Shown here one piece after another: positions 24,432 through 31,870 of a DNA stretch of 54,286 nucleotides. Origin of the DNA: a bacterium BMS3Abin01 (GTDB taxonomy: Bacteria; Actinomycetota; Thermoleophilia; BMS3ABIN01). The stretch covers positions 1 to 54,286 of the forward strand of contig BDUA01000036.1 in NCBI GenBank assembly GCA_002897715.1, read 5' to 3'. Within the stretch, counting starts at the first letter, position 1. Each line of letters opens with the position of its first letter. The notes below the pieces were generated by a model. That model was not told where the DNA came from. It saw only the letters and a list, made by a program, of their open reading frames with translations, and did no database searches. Position numbers and translations under genes: made by a program.

Positions 24432-26600
24432 ATGGGACCGGCGGCCATGGATCTGCTGGCGGACCTGAACGAACCGCAACGCCAGGCGGTCACCTGCCCG
24501 GGCGGCCCCCTGCAGGTGCTCGCGGGCGCCGGCAGCGGCAAGACCCGCGTGCTAACCTACCGCGTGGCCTGGCTCATCGCTTCGGCAGGCGTATCTCCCC
24601 AGGAGATACTGGCCATCACTTTCACCAACAAGGCCGCCAATGAGATGAAGGAGCGCATCGAGTCCCTGGTGGGCCCCGTCGCCCGCACCATGTGGGTCAG
24701 CACCTTCCATGCCGCCTGCGCCCGCATCCTCAGGAAAGAGGCGCCCCATCTTGGCTACATGAACAACTTCACCATATACGATACCGCCGACCAGGTCCGC
24801 CTGGTACGCCGCTGCCTCAAGGAACTGGACCTGGACATCAAGCGCTTCACGCCCAAGGGGATACACGCGGTCATCTCCTCGGCCAAGAACCAGCTCATCG
24901 GTCCCCAGGAGTTTACCGGTATGGTGGACGGTTTCTACGACGATACGGCGGCGCGCGTCTATGAGCTGTACCAGAAGATGCTGTTCACCAACAACGCCAT
25001 GGACTTCGATGACCTGATAATGCTCACCGTGACTCTGTTCAAGGCGTTTCCCGAGAGGCTGGGGCACTACCAGCACAGCTTCCGCCATATCCTGGTGGAC
25101 GAGTACCAGGACACCAACCATTCCCAGTATCGCCTGGTGAACCTGCTGGGTCGCCAGCACCGCAATGTATGTGTGGTGGGAGACGACGACCAGAGCATCT
25201 ACTCCTGGCGCGGCGCCGATATCCGCAACATACTGGATTTCGAGAAGGATTACCCCGATGCCATGGTTGTCAAGCTGGAGCAGAACTACCGTTCCACCCA
25301 GACCATCCTCAGCGCCGCCAACAGCCTGGTATGCAACAACAGCGACCGCAAAAGCAAGAAACTCTGGACCGACGCCGGTGAAGGCGAGCCGGTACGCGTT
25401 GTCGCCGTCAGCGATGAGCACGCGGAGGCCCGTTTTGTCGCCGGCGAGGTGAACCGTCTCAGGGGAGAGGGGATCCCTCCCGGCAGCGTGGCCGTGTTTT
25501 ACCGCATCAACGCCCAATCGCGGGTGCTGGAGGATATCTTCGTACGTTACGGCATCGCCTACCGGGTCGTCGGCGGCACCAAGTTCTACGAACGGGCCGA
25601 GATCAAGGACGCTATCGCCTACCTGTTGCTGATCGACAACCCGGCGGACTCAGTGAGCTTTATGCGCGTTATCAATTCACCCAAACGCGGCCTGGGCCAG
25701 GCGGCGGTTACGGCGCTGGCGGGATACGCCGGCAGCGAGGGTATCACCCATCTGGAGGCGGCGGCGCGGGCCGACCGGATCGCCGCCATCAGGCCGGCGG
25801 CCAGGAAGTCACTCAAGGCGTTCCAGGCTCTGATTACCGACCTGGCGGCGGCGACGGCCTCCTCGCCGGTGGCCGCGACCATCGAGGCCATGCTGGCCGG
25901 CAGCGGTTACCTGGACATGCTCAAGGCCGAACGCACCATCGAGGCCGAGGGCCGCATCGAGAACCTGCAGGAACTGGTGGGCGTCGCGGCGGAATACGAT
26001 CAGCGCGCCGTGGGCGGTTCGCTACGGGGCTTCCTTCAGGAGATATCGCTGTACACCGATGTGGACAAGCTTGCGGTAGAGCAGGAAGCGGTCACGCTCA
26101 TGACCATGCACAACGCCAAGGGCCTGGAGTTTCCGGCGGTGTTCATCATCGGCGCCGAAGAGGGTATATTCCCCCACTCCCGCTCTCTGGAGGAACAGAA
26201 CCTGGAGGAGGAACGCCGCCTATGCTATGTGGCCATGACCCGGGCCAGGAGGCGTCTTTATTTCACCCACGCCACCACCCGCAATCTCTACGGCGGCCGC
26301 AGCTACAACATGGCCTCCCGCTTCATCGAAGAGATCCCCGCCAGGCTGACCAGGGTGGAAGCGGAGCCCGGCACCCGGACTGTGAGCGGCGGACACTATG
26401 GCAAGCCGGTTACGCCCGTGCCTGATGCCGGCAGCGCCGCCGGCACTTTTTTCCATGCCGGAGATAATGTGGTGCACGCTGCTTTCGGTGAGGGAGTGGT
26501 GACCCGGGTAGAGCCCGGAGGCGGAGTGACCGTGAGGTTCTCCCGGGACGGCAGCGAACGCACGCTGATGGTGGAATACGCACCGCTCAAGAAGGTCTGA
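24432..26600 (+). CDS. pcrA: ATP-dependent DNA helicase PcrA/UvrD
   Basis: A 722-residue superfamily 1A 3'-5' helicase acting in repair and replication restart. All motifs are present: LAGAGSGKTRVL (Walker A), FTNKAANEM, VDEYQDTN (Walker B), VGDDDQSIYSWRGA, EQNYRST, TMHNAKGLEF and YVAMTRARRRL. The C-terminus ends in a Tudor-like domain (DNVVHAAFGEGVVTRVEPG) that in PcrA contacts RNA polymerase. The start may be ATG at 24432 or at 24447. It begins two bases after the transporter stop. Confidence 0.96.
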   Translation: MGPAAMDLLADLNEPQRQAVTCPGGPLQVLAGAGSGKTRVLTYRVAWLIASAGVSPQEILAITFTNKAANEMKERIESLVGPVARTMWVSTFHAACARILRKEAPHLGYMNNFTIYDTADQVRLVRRCLKELDLDIKRFTPKGIHAVISSAKNQLIGPQEFTGMVDGFYDDTAARVYELYQKMLFTNNAMDFDDLIMLTVTLFKAFPERLGHYQHSFRHILVDEYQDTNHSQYRLVNLLGRQHRNVCVVGDDDQSIYSWRGADIRNILDFEKDYPDAMVVKLEQNYRSTQTILSAANSLVCNNSDRKSKKLWTDAGEGEPVRVVAVSDEHAEARFVAGEVNRLRGEGIPPGSVAVFYRINAQSRVLEDIFVRYGIAYRVVGGTKFYERAEIKDAIAYLLLIDNPADSVSFMRVINSPKRGLGQAAVTALAGYAGSEGITHLEAAARADRIAAIRPAARKSLKAFQALITDLAAATASSPVAATIEAMLAGSGYLDMLKAERTIEAEGRIENLQELVGVAAEYDQRAVGGSLRGFLQEISLYTDVDKLAVEQEAVTLMTMHNAKGLEFPAVFIIGAEEGIFPHSRSLEEQNLEEERRLCYVAMTRARRRLYFTHATTRNLYGGRSYNMASRFIEEIPARLTRVEAEPGTRTVSGGHYGKPVTPVPDAGSAAGTFFHAGDNVVHAAFGEGVVTRVEPGGGVTVRFSRDGSERTLMVEYAPLKKV

Positions 26601-26604
26601 ACGG

Positions 26605-27051
26605 TCAGCCGCTAAAGCAGTCCCAGTCTTCCCGTGACATCTTCTTCCTGATGGCGTCCATGGCGGACTGGCCGTCCAGCAGGGAGCTTCGTTCACTGTC
26701 GAGCCTGGTGGGCTTGAGCCTGAACACCCAGCCATCCCCATATGGGTCCTCGTTGACCAGCCGCGCGTTGTCCAGCACTGCCTGATTGAGCTCGATGATC
26801 TTGCCGCTGAGCGGCGCGTTGATGGGGCCAACGTACTTGCCGCTTTCGATGATGGCGGCGCGTTTGCCGCGGCGGATGTCGCTGCCGACCTTCCTGGGCT
26901 TGATGTACAACAGGTCACCGGCGATATGCTGGCCGATATCCGTCATGCCCGAGGTGATGCTGCCGTCATCATCGAACCTAACCCACATCTGGCTCTCCAC
27001 ATCGTAAACAAAACCCTCTTCGGGAAATTCACACCCCTCTATCACAACCAT
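26605..27051 (-). CDS. lipoyl-carrier protein (GcvH-like / LbpA-like)
   Basis: A 148-residue lipoyl-domain protein. The start at 27051 has a perfect AGGAGG site. The lipoyl loop reads ESGKYVGPINAPLSG, whose lysine is the expected lipoylation site. The rest follows the GcvH fold (GDLLYIKPRKVG, then NEDPYGDGWVFRLKP). No glycine cleavage genes are nearby. Instead a probable lipoate-assembly operon lies 4 kb away, and DsrE/TusA genes lie between. This matches the LbpA lipoate-binding proteins used in prokaryotic sulfur metabolism better than a glycine-cleavage role, but ordinary GcvH cannot be excluded from sequence alone. Confidence 0.85.
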   Translation of the reverse strand: MVVIEGCEFPEEGFVYDVESQMWVRFDDDGSITSGMTDIGQHIAGDLLYIKPRKVGSDIRRGKRAAIIESGKYVGPINAPLSGKIIELNQAVLDNARLVNEDPYGDGWVFRLKPTRLDSERSSLLDGQSAMDAIRKKMSREDWDCFSG

Positions 27052-27143
27052 TCGAGTGACCTCCTGTGTGGGCCGTGCTGGTCTTCGCAGCTCTCCCCCG
27101 GCTTTTACCTGAGCCTATTTCAGCTGTTTGGGCTTGTCAAATC

Positions 27144-27187
27144 AGCATGCCGTCCCGGTCCGTGCTGCACGGGGACGCCGGCATGCT
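27144..27187. repeat. large imperfect inverted repeat between arsR and the lipoyl-carrier gene
   Basis: AGCATGCCGTCCC (27144-27156) pairs with a segment at 27170-27187, with a small bulge on the right arm; the loop is about 14 bases. It starts at the arsR stop codon. Only a weak T run follows on the minus strand, so it may be a processing or attenuation hairpin as much as a terminator. Confidence 0.45.
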
Positions 27188-27554
27188 ACCCATCCGTCGG
27201 ACGGGCAGGTGCACTGCCGCCCGCCTTTGCCAGGCGGGCCAGGCGCCGCCGGTCGGCGCGCACCCGTGAGTCATCCCCCAGCCACCCCAGCAGCAGAGCC
27301 AGCATGGGCGCAGCGTAACGGTTGCTCCTGCAGGCCGTCAGCGAATAAACCGACCTGCGGCCCTGCCTGCGGATGTCCACCAGCCCGGCTTTCCTGAGTA
27401 GCGATAGATGCTGGGAAACGGTGGACTGGCCCAGGAACAGAACCTTTCTGATATCGCTCACGCACAGTTCACCGTTTTCCAGCAGTTTGAGGATGCGTGC
27501 CCGGGTCCCGTCGCCTACGGCCTTCATCACCAGTTCATATTCGCTTATGGGCAA
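27186..27554 (-). CDS. ArsR-family transcriptional regulator
   Basis: About 122 residues from a TTG at 27554, chosen because GGGAGG lies eight bases upstream and the family fold starts right after; a longer reading to 27659 has no ribosome site. Winged helix: KAVGDGTRARILKLL, CVSDIRKVLFLGQSTVSQHLSLLRKAGLVDIRRQGRRSVYSL. Only one cysteine is near the recognition region (LCVSD), so the classical metal site is not evident. Sulfur-responsive ArsR proteins control sulfur-oxidation clusters in other bacteria. Here it lies just upstream of the lipoyl-carrier gene on the same strand, with dsrE further upstream. Confidence 0.88.
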   Translation of the reverse strand: MPISEYELVMKAVGDGTRARILKLLENGELCVSDIRKVLFLGQSTVSQHLSLLRKAGLVDIRRQGRRSVYSLTACRSNRYAAPMLALLLGWLGDDSRVRADRRRLARLAKAGGSAPARPTDG

Positions 27555-27725
27555 GTAAAGCGCCTCCCGATGGATGTATCGGCGTTCAACGATGCTTGAT
27601 CTTGTCATATCGTGATACGCCGATATGTTATCATGCGAAGGTTTCCGCCGCAGAGCCATGACCGGCGGTGCAGGGAATAACGGATTGTTATACAGCAGGG
27701 AAACGTGAACCGCCGGCCCTGGTCC

Positions 27726-28106
27726 CTAGAAGTACATCACCCGGTCGACTTCCAGGGTCATGTCCAATATGGCGGTGGCGCCGGCCATCTCGCAGCCGTC
27801 GATGATGTCGTCCATCCCCAGCCGCTCGGCCTCCATGGCCTGGGCGCACACCAGGAAACCGACACCGGCGTCGCGGGCGCGGTCCAGCCAGGTTTTGAGC
27901 GTGATGCCGCTGCCCGCCACCAGTTCGATCTTTTCAGCCTCGCCCTTCTTCAGCTGACTCACGCCCTCCATGGTGAACCAGATGGAGACATCCATATCCA
28001 TGGCGGCGGCGGCGGTGGCGATATACAGGGGCGCGTAGGTGCGCTTGGGTTCCCGCAGACCGCTGGTCTGAAGTATGAGGAAGCTTTTTGTCTCCTCGGC
28101 CGGCAA
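27726..28106 (-). CDS. DsrE-family sulfur-relay protein
   Basis: About 126 residues from a TTG at 28106 with AAAGGTGGGGTG upstream; an in-frame start at 28163 adds an unrelated head. DsrE fold: LILQTSGLREPKRTYAPLYIATAAAAMDMDVSIWFTMEGVSQL, then GVGFLVCAQAMEAERLG with the probable persulfide cysteine, then GATAILDM. Proteins of this type exchange persulfide sulfur with TusA. It is oriented with arsR and the lipoyl-carrier gene. Confidence 0.82.
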   Translation of the reverse strand: MPAEETKSFLILQTSGLREPKRTYAPLYIATAAAAMDMDVSIWFTMEGVSQLKKGEAEKIELVAGSGITLKTWLDRARDAGVGFLVCAQAMEAERLGMDDIIDGCEMAGATAILDMTLEVDRVMYF

Positions 28107-28288
28107 CTCACCCCACCTTTCTGTGACTCGGTTCCCGTCAGCCAATAATACTATCATCATCACCGGGGCTAAGGGGAAGGGCGGCGGAAGCGGGTGACGA
28201 CCGTCACCTAACCGGAGCCTGGACCGGGAATACTCTTTCTGGACATGATATTAATATATCAATCGGAGCCGACTGGAAGGAGATGCAG

Positions 28289-28933
28289 ATGAGCGATGAT
28301 TTCCGGGAGATAATCGGGGGAGCGCCGCCTATCCTCATGCGTGAACCGCTGGCGGAGTTCCTGGGTGCCTTCAGGGATAACGACAATACCCTGTCGTATA
28401 CCTTGGCCGACGCGGTGAAGCTGGCGGGCCATTGCTGTCCCACCGTAACCGGTGCCTATCTCGCCACCCGCCGGGCGTTGTCAGTGCTTTACGGTGACGA
28501 GGTCCCGGTGCGCGGCGAGATCTCCGTAACTGCTCTGGGCAGGCCTGATGAGGGGGTCTATGGCGTGATGTCGCAGGTGATGGCGTATATCACCGGCGCT
28601 GCTCCCGAGACCGGGTTCAAGGGTCTGGGGCCCCGTTTCCGCAGACAGGGTTTACTGAATTTCAGCGATGGCGATGCCGGCGATGAAGCCGTGTCTTTCC
28701 GTTTCCGGCGGCAGGACGGCAACGGCTCCGCCCTGCTGGTGCGCATCCTCCCCTGGCTGGTTCCCTTTCCGGAGGACAGGGCCAGAAGAAGCGCGGAGTT
28801 GATGGAGAAGGTCATGGGCGGCGGCGCCGATGAGGCGGAAACCGTGGAGTTCAGGGATCTGTGGATGGAGAAGATCAAGGGCATGCTCCAGTCACCGGAG
28901 CCGGTGGAATGGCTGCAGGTTCAGAAGGCGTAA
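28289..28933 (+). CDS. FmdE-family protein
   Basis: About 214 residues from the ATG at 28289 (AAGGAG seven bases upstream; an ATG six bases earlier overlaps the site). The family motif GHCCPTVTGAYLATRRAL near residue 48, with two cysteines after GH, is the metal/cofactor-binding pattern of FmdE proteins. It continues with LYGDEVPVRGEI and a long helical C-terminus. FmdE was named from formylmethanofuran dehydrogenase loci, but this subgroup occurs in many anaerobes without that enzyme. Function unknown. No zinc-ribbon tail is present. Confidence 0.75.
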   Translation: MSDDFREIIGGAPPILMREPLAEFLGAFRDNDNTLSYTLADAVKLAGHCCPTVTGAYLATRRALSVLYGDEVPVRGEISVTALGRPDEGVYGVMSQVMAYITGAAPETGFKGLGPRFRRQGLLNFSDGDAGDEAVSFRFRRQDGNGSALLVRILPWLVPFPEDRARRSAELMEKVMGGGADEAETVEFRDLWMEKIKGMLQSPEPVEWLQVQKA

Positions 28934-28959
28934 GCGGCTCCCGGGGCGGATGAGACGAC

Positions 28960-29775
28960 GTGCTTTCCCTCCCCCGCGAACACGGTGCCTGGGCCATGCT
29001 GCTGGTTCCATTTCTTACCGGCGCCATGGTGGGAGCCGTTACGGCTCCGCCCGACTGGTGGTTACTGGCCGCAGGGCTTTCAGGGACATTGCTGCTGTTC
29101 ACCGCCCGCCCGCCCCTGCTGCTGCTTTTCAAACGGCGCACGCGCAGCGGCGGTTTCGGGGAAGGCGCCCGCCGCCTCGCCATCAACGTCCTGGTTCCGG
29201 CGATGGCCGCCGCCGTCCTTTACCTCTGGTTGATACTGTGCCATGACCTTGGGAAGATGCTGATCCTGGCGGCCGTCGGCCTGCCGCTTTTCGCCATCCA
29301 TCTTGCCTTCGTCGACAGACGCCGCGAGCGTTCGGCTGCCGCCGAGATGGTAGGCGTGGCCCTGCTGACGCTAACGGCTCCTCTGGCCTATGGCATCGCC
29401 ACCGGCGGGCTGGACGCCGTCGCCTGGTGGCTCTGGCTGCTTAACGGGCTGTATTTCTCCACCAGCATCTTTTACGTGAAGATGAGGATGACGGCCTCCA
29501 GGCTGCGTGAGAATCGTCCCGGGTGGCGGCGGAAGCTGGTCCCGGCCCGGAACACCATGGCCTATTCGGCCCTGGCTGCGGCTCTGCTGGCGGTGGCCGC
29601 CGGCAGCGGCCGCATACCCGCCGCCGCACCGGCAGCGTATTTGCCGCTGTTGGTGTACATCATCATCAGGATCGTGACCCTCGGTACGGAGATGAGGATA
29701 AAGCAGGAGGGTATATGGCAGACAGTGCTTTCCGCCGCCTTCGGCATAATACTGGTTATGGCGTACTCACCGTGA
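28960..29775 (+). CDS. YwiC-like membrane protein
   Basis: A 271-residue multi-pass membrane protein of the YwiC family: it begins with the family signature LPREHGAWAMLLVPFLTGA, then about eight to nine hydrophobic helices with a basic loop (RRRERSAAAEMVG), ending in a hydrophobic C-terminus. Function is unknown; the family often occurs near nitrate, sulfur or redox genes. GTG start at 28960. It may form an operon with the fmdE-type gene (26-base gap) and ends at a strong two-way terminator. Confidence 0.82.
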   Translation: MLSLPREHGAWAMLLVPFLTGAMVGAVTAPPDWWLLAAGLSGTLLLFTARPPLLLLFKRRTRSGGFGEGARRLAINVLVPAMAAAVLYLWLILCHDLGKMLILAAVGLPLFAIHLAFVDRRRERSAAAEMVGVALLTLTAPLAYGIATGGLDAVAWWLWLLNGLYFSTSIFYVKMRMTASRLRENRPGWRRKLVPARNTMAYSALAAALLAVAAGSGRIPAAAPAAYLPLLVYIIIRIVTLGTEMRIKQEGIWQTVLSAAFGIILVMAYSP

Positions 29776-29780
29776 TCGCA

Positions 29781-29851
29781 TGAAACAAAAAAGGGACGGC
29801 CGTACAGTGTTGATACTCAACACCGTAGCCGTCCCTTTTGTTTAATGTTTC
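29781..29851. terminator. strong bidirectional terminator
   Basis: A long, nearly perfect inverted repeat between two convergent genes. The core arms AAAAGGGACGGC and GCCGTCCCTTTT (inner edge at 29800 and 29828) enclose a second stem GTGTTGA/TCAACAC. Outer arms TGAAACA/TGTTTCA extend it. A/T runs on both sides give U tracts in both directions. Confidence 0.9.
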
Positions 29852-29860
29852 ACGTAGCGC

Positions 29861-30328
29861 CTAGATGAACAGGCTCATACTGGCATCAGCAGCGTAATCC
29901 AGGAACGCCCCCGCTCCGCAGGTATTATCTGCCTCGTCGATGAGATCCTCAGGGGCGATGCTCATCACATCCATGGTCATCTGGCAGGGCCACATCTTTA
30001 CCTCGGTTTCCGCGCAGATGGAGACGAGTTCGGGGATACTGGGAAGGTTTGCCTTGCCCATCATCCCTTTCATCATCTTGGTCGCCATAGCCGTCATACC
30101 GGGGAGCGTGCCTATGATATTGGGAACGGGCATCGGCATCGCCGGGTTGGCGATGGGCGCTACCTGAAGCTTGTGATATTTTTTCTTGTTTACGATGTTC
30201 AAACCGTAAAATGTGAAGAAGATGCCCGCCTCCATTCCCATGGCAGCCGCGGTGCTCGCCAGGATGAGGGGCGGATACGCCATATCCAGCGTACCTTTTG
30301 ATGCGATGATGGCTAATCTGTCGGCCAT
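29861..30328 (-). CDS. DsrE2-type (DsrE/DsrF/DrsH-like) protein
   Basis: A 155-residue DsrE2-family protein: LAIIASKGTLDMAYPPLILASTAAAMGMEAGIFFTFYGL at the N-terminus, a membrane-leaning methionine/proline-rich middle (NPAMPMPVPNI), then EVKMWPCQMTMDVM with the conserved cysteine, and TCGAGAFLDYA. In sulfur-oxidising bacteria DsrE2 is encoded with TusA and rhodanese and takes part in cytoplasmic sulfur transfer. Here tusA lies just upstream on the same strand; no rhodanese is seen. AAGGA lies ahead of the start. Confidence 0.9.
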   Translation of the reverse strand: MADRLAIIASKGTLDMAYPPLILASTAAAMGMEAGIFFTFYGLNIVNKKKYHKLQVAPIANPAMPMPVPNIIGTLPGMTAMATKMMKGMMGKANLPSIPELVSICAETEVKMWPCQMTMDVMSIAPEDLIDEADNTCGAGAFLDYAADASMSLFI

Positions 30329-30341
30329 GATTCCTTGATAC

Positions 30342-30593
30342 CTATCCTTTCTTTACGAAGAAGTGGAAAACTTCGCCACCGTTCTCTTCAGTCGATCCGA
30401 TAAACTCATGGCCGGCCCTCTTGGCCCAGGCGGGTATGTCCCCCTTGGAACCCGCGTCCGTGCCGATGATCTCCATGATCTGCCCCTGCTCAAGACCGTC
30501 TATCGCCTTCTTGGCCTTGACTACGGGCATCGGGCAACACAGCCCTTTGACATCAAGGATTGAATCCGGCTTAATATCTGTTGCATCTCCCAT
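30342..30593 (-). CDS. tusA: TusA sulfur carrier
   Basis: An 83-residue TusA protein: ILDVKGLCCPMPVVKAKKAI carries the CPxP cysteine (preceded here by a second Cys), then TDAGSKGDIPAWAKRAGHEF and the C-terminal FHFFVKK. The start at 30593 has a perfect AAAGGAGG site. It is the first gene of a tusA-dsrE2 pair. Of the three TusA domains in the window this one is closest to the TusA that works with DsrE2 in sulfur dissimilation. Confidence 0.95.
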   Translation of the reverse strand: MGDATDIKPDSILDVKGLCCPMPVVKAKKAIDGLEQGQIMEIIGTDAGSKGDIPAWAKRAGHEFIGSTEENGGEVFHFFVKKG

Positions 30594-30686
30594 TCTGTCC
30601 TCCTTTAAGCGTGTTTGGCTTGTTTGAAGTACCGGCGGCCATCTGAAAAACGTGCAATTGTTGTAGCCACCGTTTTGCTGCGTATA

Positions 30687-30703
30687 GCTTACTCTCGCTT
30701 ACT
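30687..30703. repeat. tandem 7-bp repeat upstream of tusA-dsrE2
   Basis: GCTTACT occurs twice with a 3-base spacer (a 10-base period, so on the same face of the helix), 94 bases ahead of the tusA start. It lies beside a weak -10-like element on the minus strand (CTATAC). It could bind a regulator. The remainder of 30594-30781 shows no gene. Confidence 0.3.
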
Positions 30704-30781
30704 ACCCCCTTTCAACCTAGAGTCGTAGCCTGCGGTATGTCTTTGCCGCTCAGCGAGCATATGGACACCCCATAATAGACG

Positions 30782-31870
30782 TTACCCGCCGGAAAAAGAT
30801 TCAGAACCCGGTTCTTTCAGCACCGGCGGCAGCTCGTTGTAAATGGCCAGTTGTTTTTTCACCAGCTCTATATCCCCGGCTTCCAGCTGGAAGGGATAGC
30901 TGCGGATATCATCAGGCGGTCCATCGCCGAACGGCCGGTTGCAGGCACATTCATGCGTGGCCCCCGGACAACCGCTGGTCAAGAACGGACGGCCCGATTC
31001 GACCAGATCATCAAGGGCCGAAGCTTCCAGCCCGAAACAGACCAGCCGGTCCTGTTCGTCATATTCCATACCCCCGGACCCGGCCAAGCCATAGTCTATC
31101 AGGAATCTCGCCAGTTGCATCCGGCGAAACCGGCTGGGCGGGCAGGCTTCGGCTTCCGCCAGGTTCGAACCGGGCTCCGGATAGAAAGCGAACATGTGGG
31201 AACGCCCCCCCAGGCTTCTTACCCGCTGGATGGTATCGATCATTTCCTTCTCGCTCTCACCCAGGCCTGCGATCAGGTGACAGCCGAACCTGTCCCTGCC
31301 GAAAACGATCGCCGCCTCTTCCAGCGTCCGCCAGTAACGGTCCCAACGGTGCGGTCCACCTGCTTCCCGGCCCCGGTATCTGGTGAACAGTGCTTCGGTT
31401 GCGGTGTCGACGGCGACGGTGGCCATGTCGGCGCCGGCCTCGCGTAAGGCCTCCAGATCGCCCTCACGGATAGTGGAAGGGTTTACCAGGATGGAGACCG
31501 GCAGGCCCGGATCCCGGTTCAGGCGGCGCGTCAGTTCCAGGGTATGGCTCAGGGCCTGAGGATGCATGACCATGGAGATGCATATCCGCTCCAGGCCATG
31601 GCTGGATGAGCGGACCCGGGACAGTACCTCGTCAACGCTGAATACAGGCCACTCCACTCTGATAAAGCTGCCCGGTCCGCCGCCGTTACCGGCGGATAAG
31701 CCGCAGTAGGCACACCGGGCCCGGCAGCCGCCTTCATAGGTGAGCAGCAGGTTGAGACAATGAAGCCTGGCGCCGCGGTAGAATAAGCCGGACCTCAGGC
31801 TCAGGGTTATGGCCGCCGCCAGGCTGAGCCTCACATAATCCGGGCTGGTCCTGTTCGCGCCTTCGGTCAT
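30782..31870 (-). CDS. radical SAM protein, LipS2-like
   Basis: A 362-residue radical SAM enzyme with the cluster motif GGCRARCAYCGLS (CxxxCxxC) near residue 49 and a biotin-synthase-like TIM barrel (IAGLGESEKEMIDTI, HMFAFYPEPGSNL). Further cysteines near the C-terminus (TSGCPGATHECACNRPF) may hold an auxiliary Fe-S cluster, which sulfur-inserting enzymes need. The ATG at 31870 overlaps the stop of the LplA fusion (ATGA). Established: LipS1 and LipS2 are radical SAM proteins that together insert the two sulfurs of lipoate. The assignment of this one as LipS2 rests on context and motif style. Confidence 0.75.
   Translation of the reverse strand: MTEGANRTSPDYVRLSLAAAITLSLRSGLFYRGARLHCLNLLLTYEGGCRARCAYCGLSAGNGGGPGSFIRVEWPVFSVDEVLSRVRSSSHGLERICISMVMHPQALSHTLELTRRLNRDPGLPVSILVNPSTIREGDLEALREAGADMATVAVDTATEALFTRYRGREAGGPHRWDRYWRTLEEAAIVFGRDRFGCHLIAGLGESEKEMIDTIQRVRSLGGRSHMFAFYPEPGSNLAEAEACPPSRFRRMQLARFLIDYGLAGSGGMEYDEQDRLVCFGLEASALDDLVESGRPFLTSGCPGATHECACNRPFGDGPPDDIRSYPFQLEAGDIELVKKQLAIYNELPPVLKEPGSESFSGG

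Noticed and set aside
26605-27051. Plain glycine cleavage H protein
   Set aside because: Not fully rejected, but no gcvT or gcvP is nearby, the lipoyl loop differs, and a lipoate-assembly operon with sulfur-relay genes is close. It is therefore labelled GcvH/LbpA-like.
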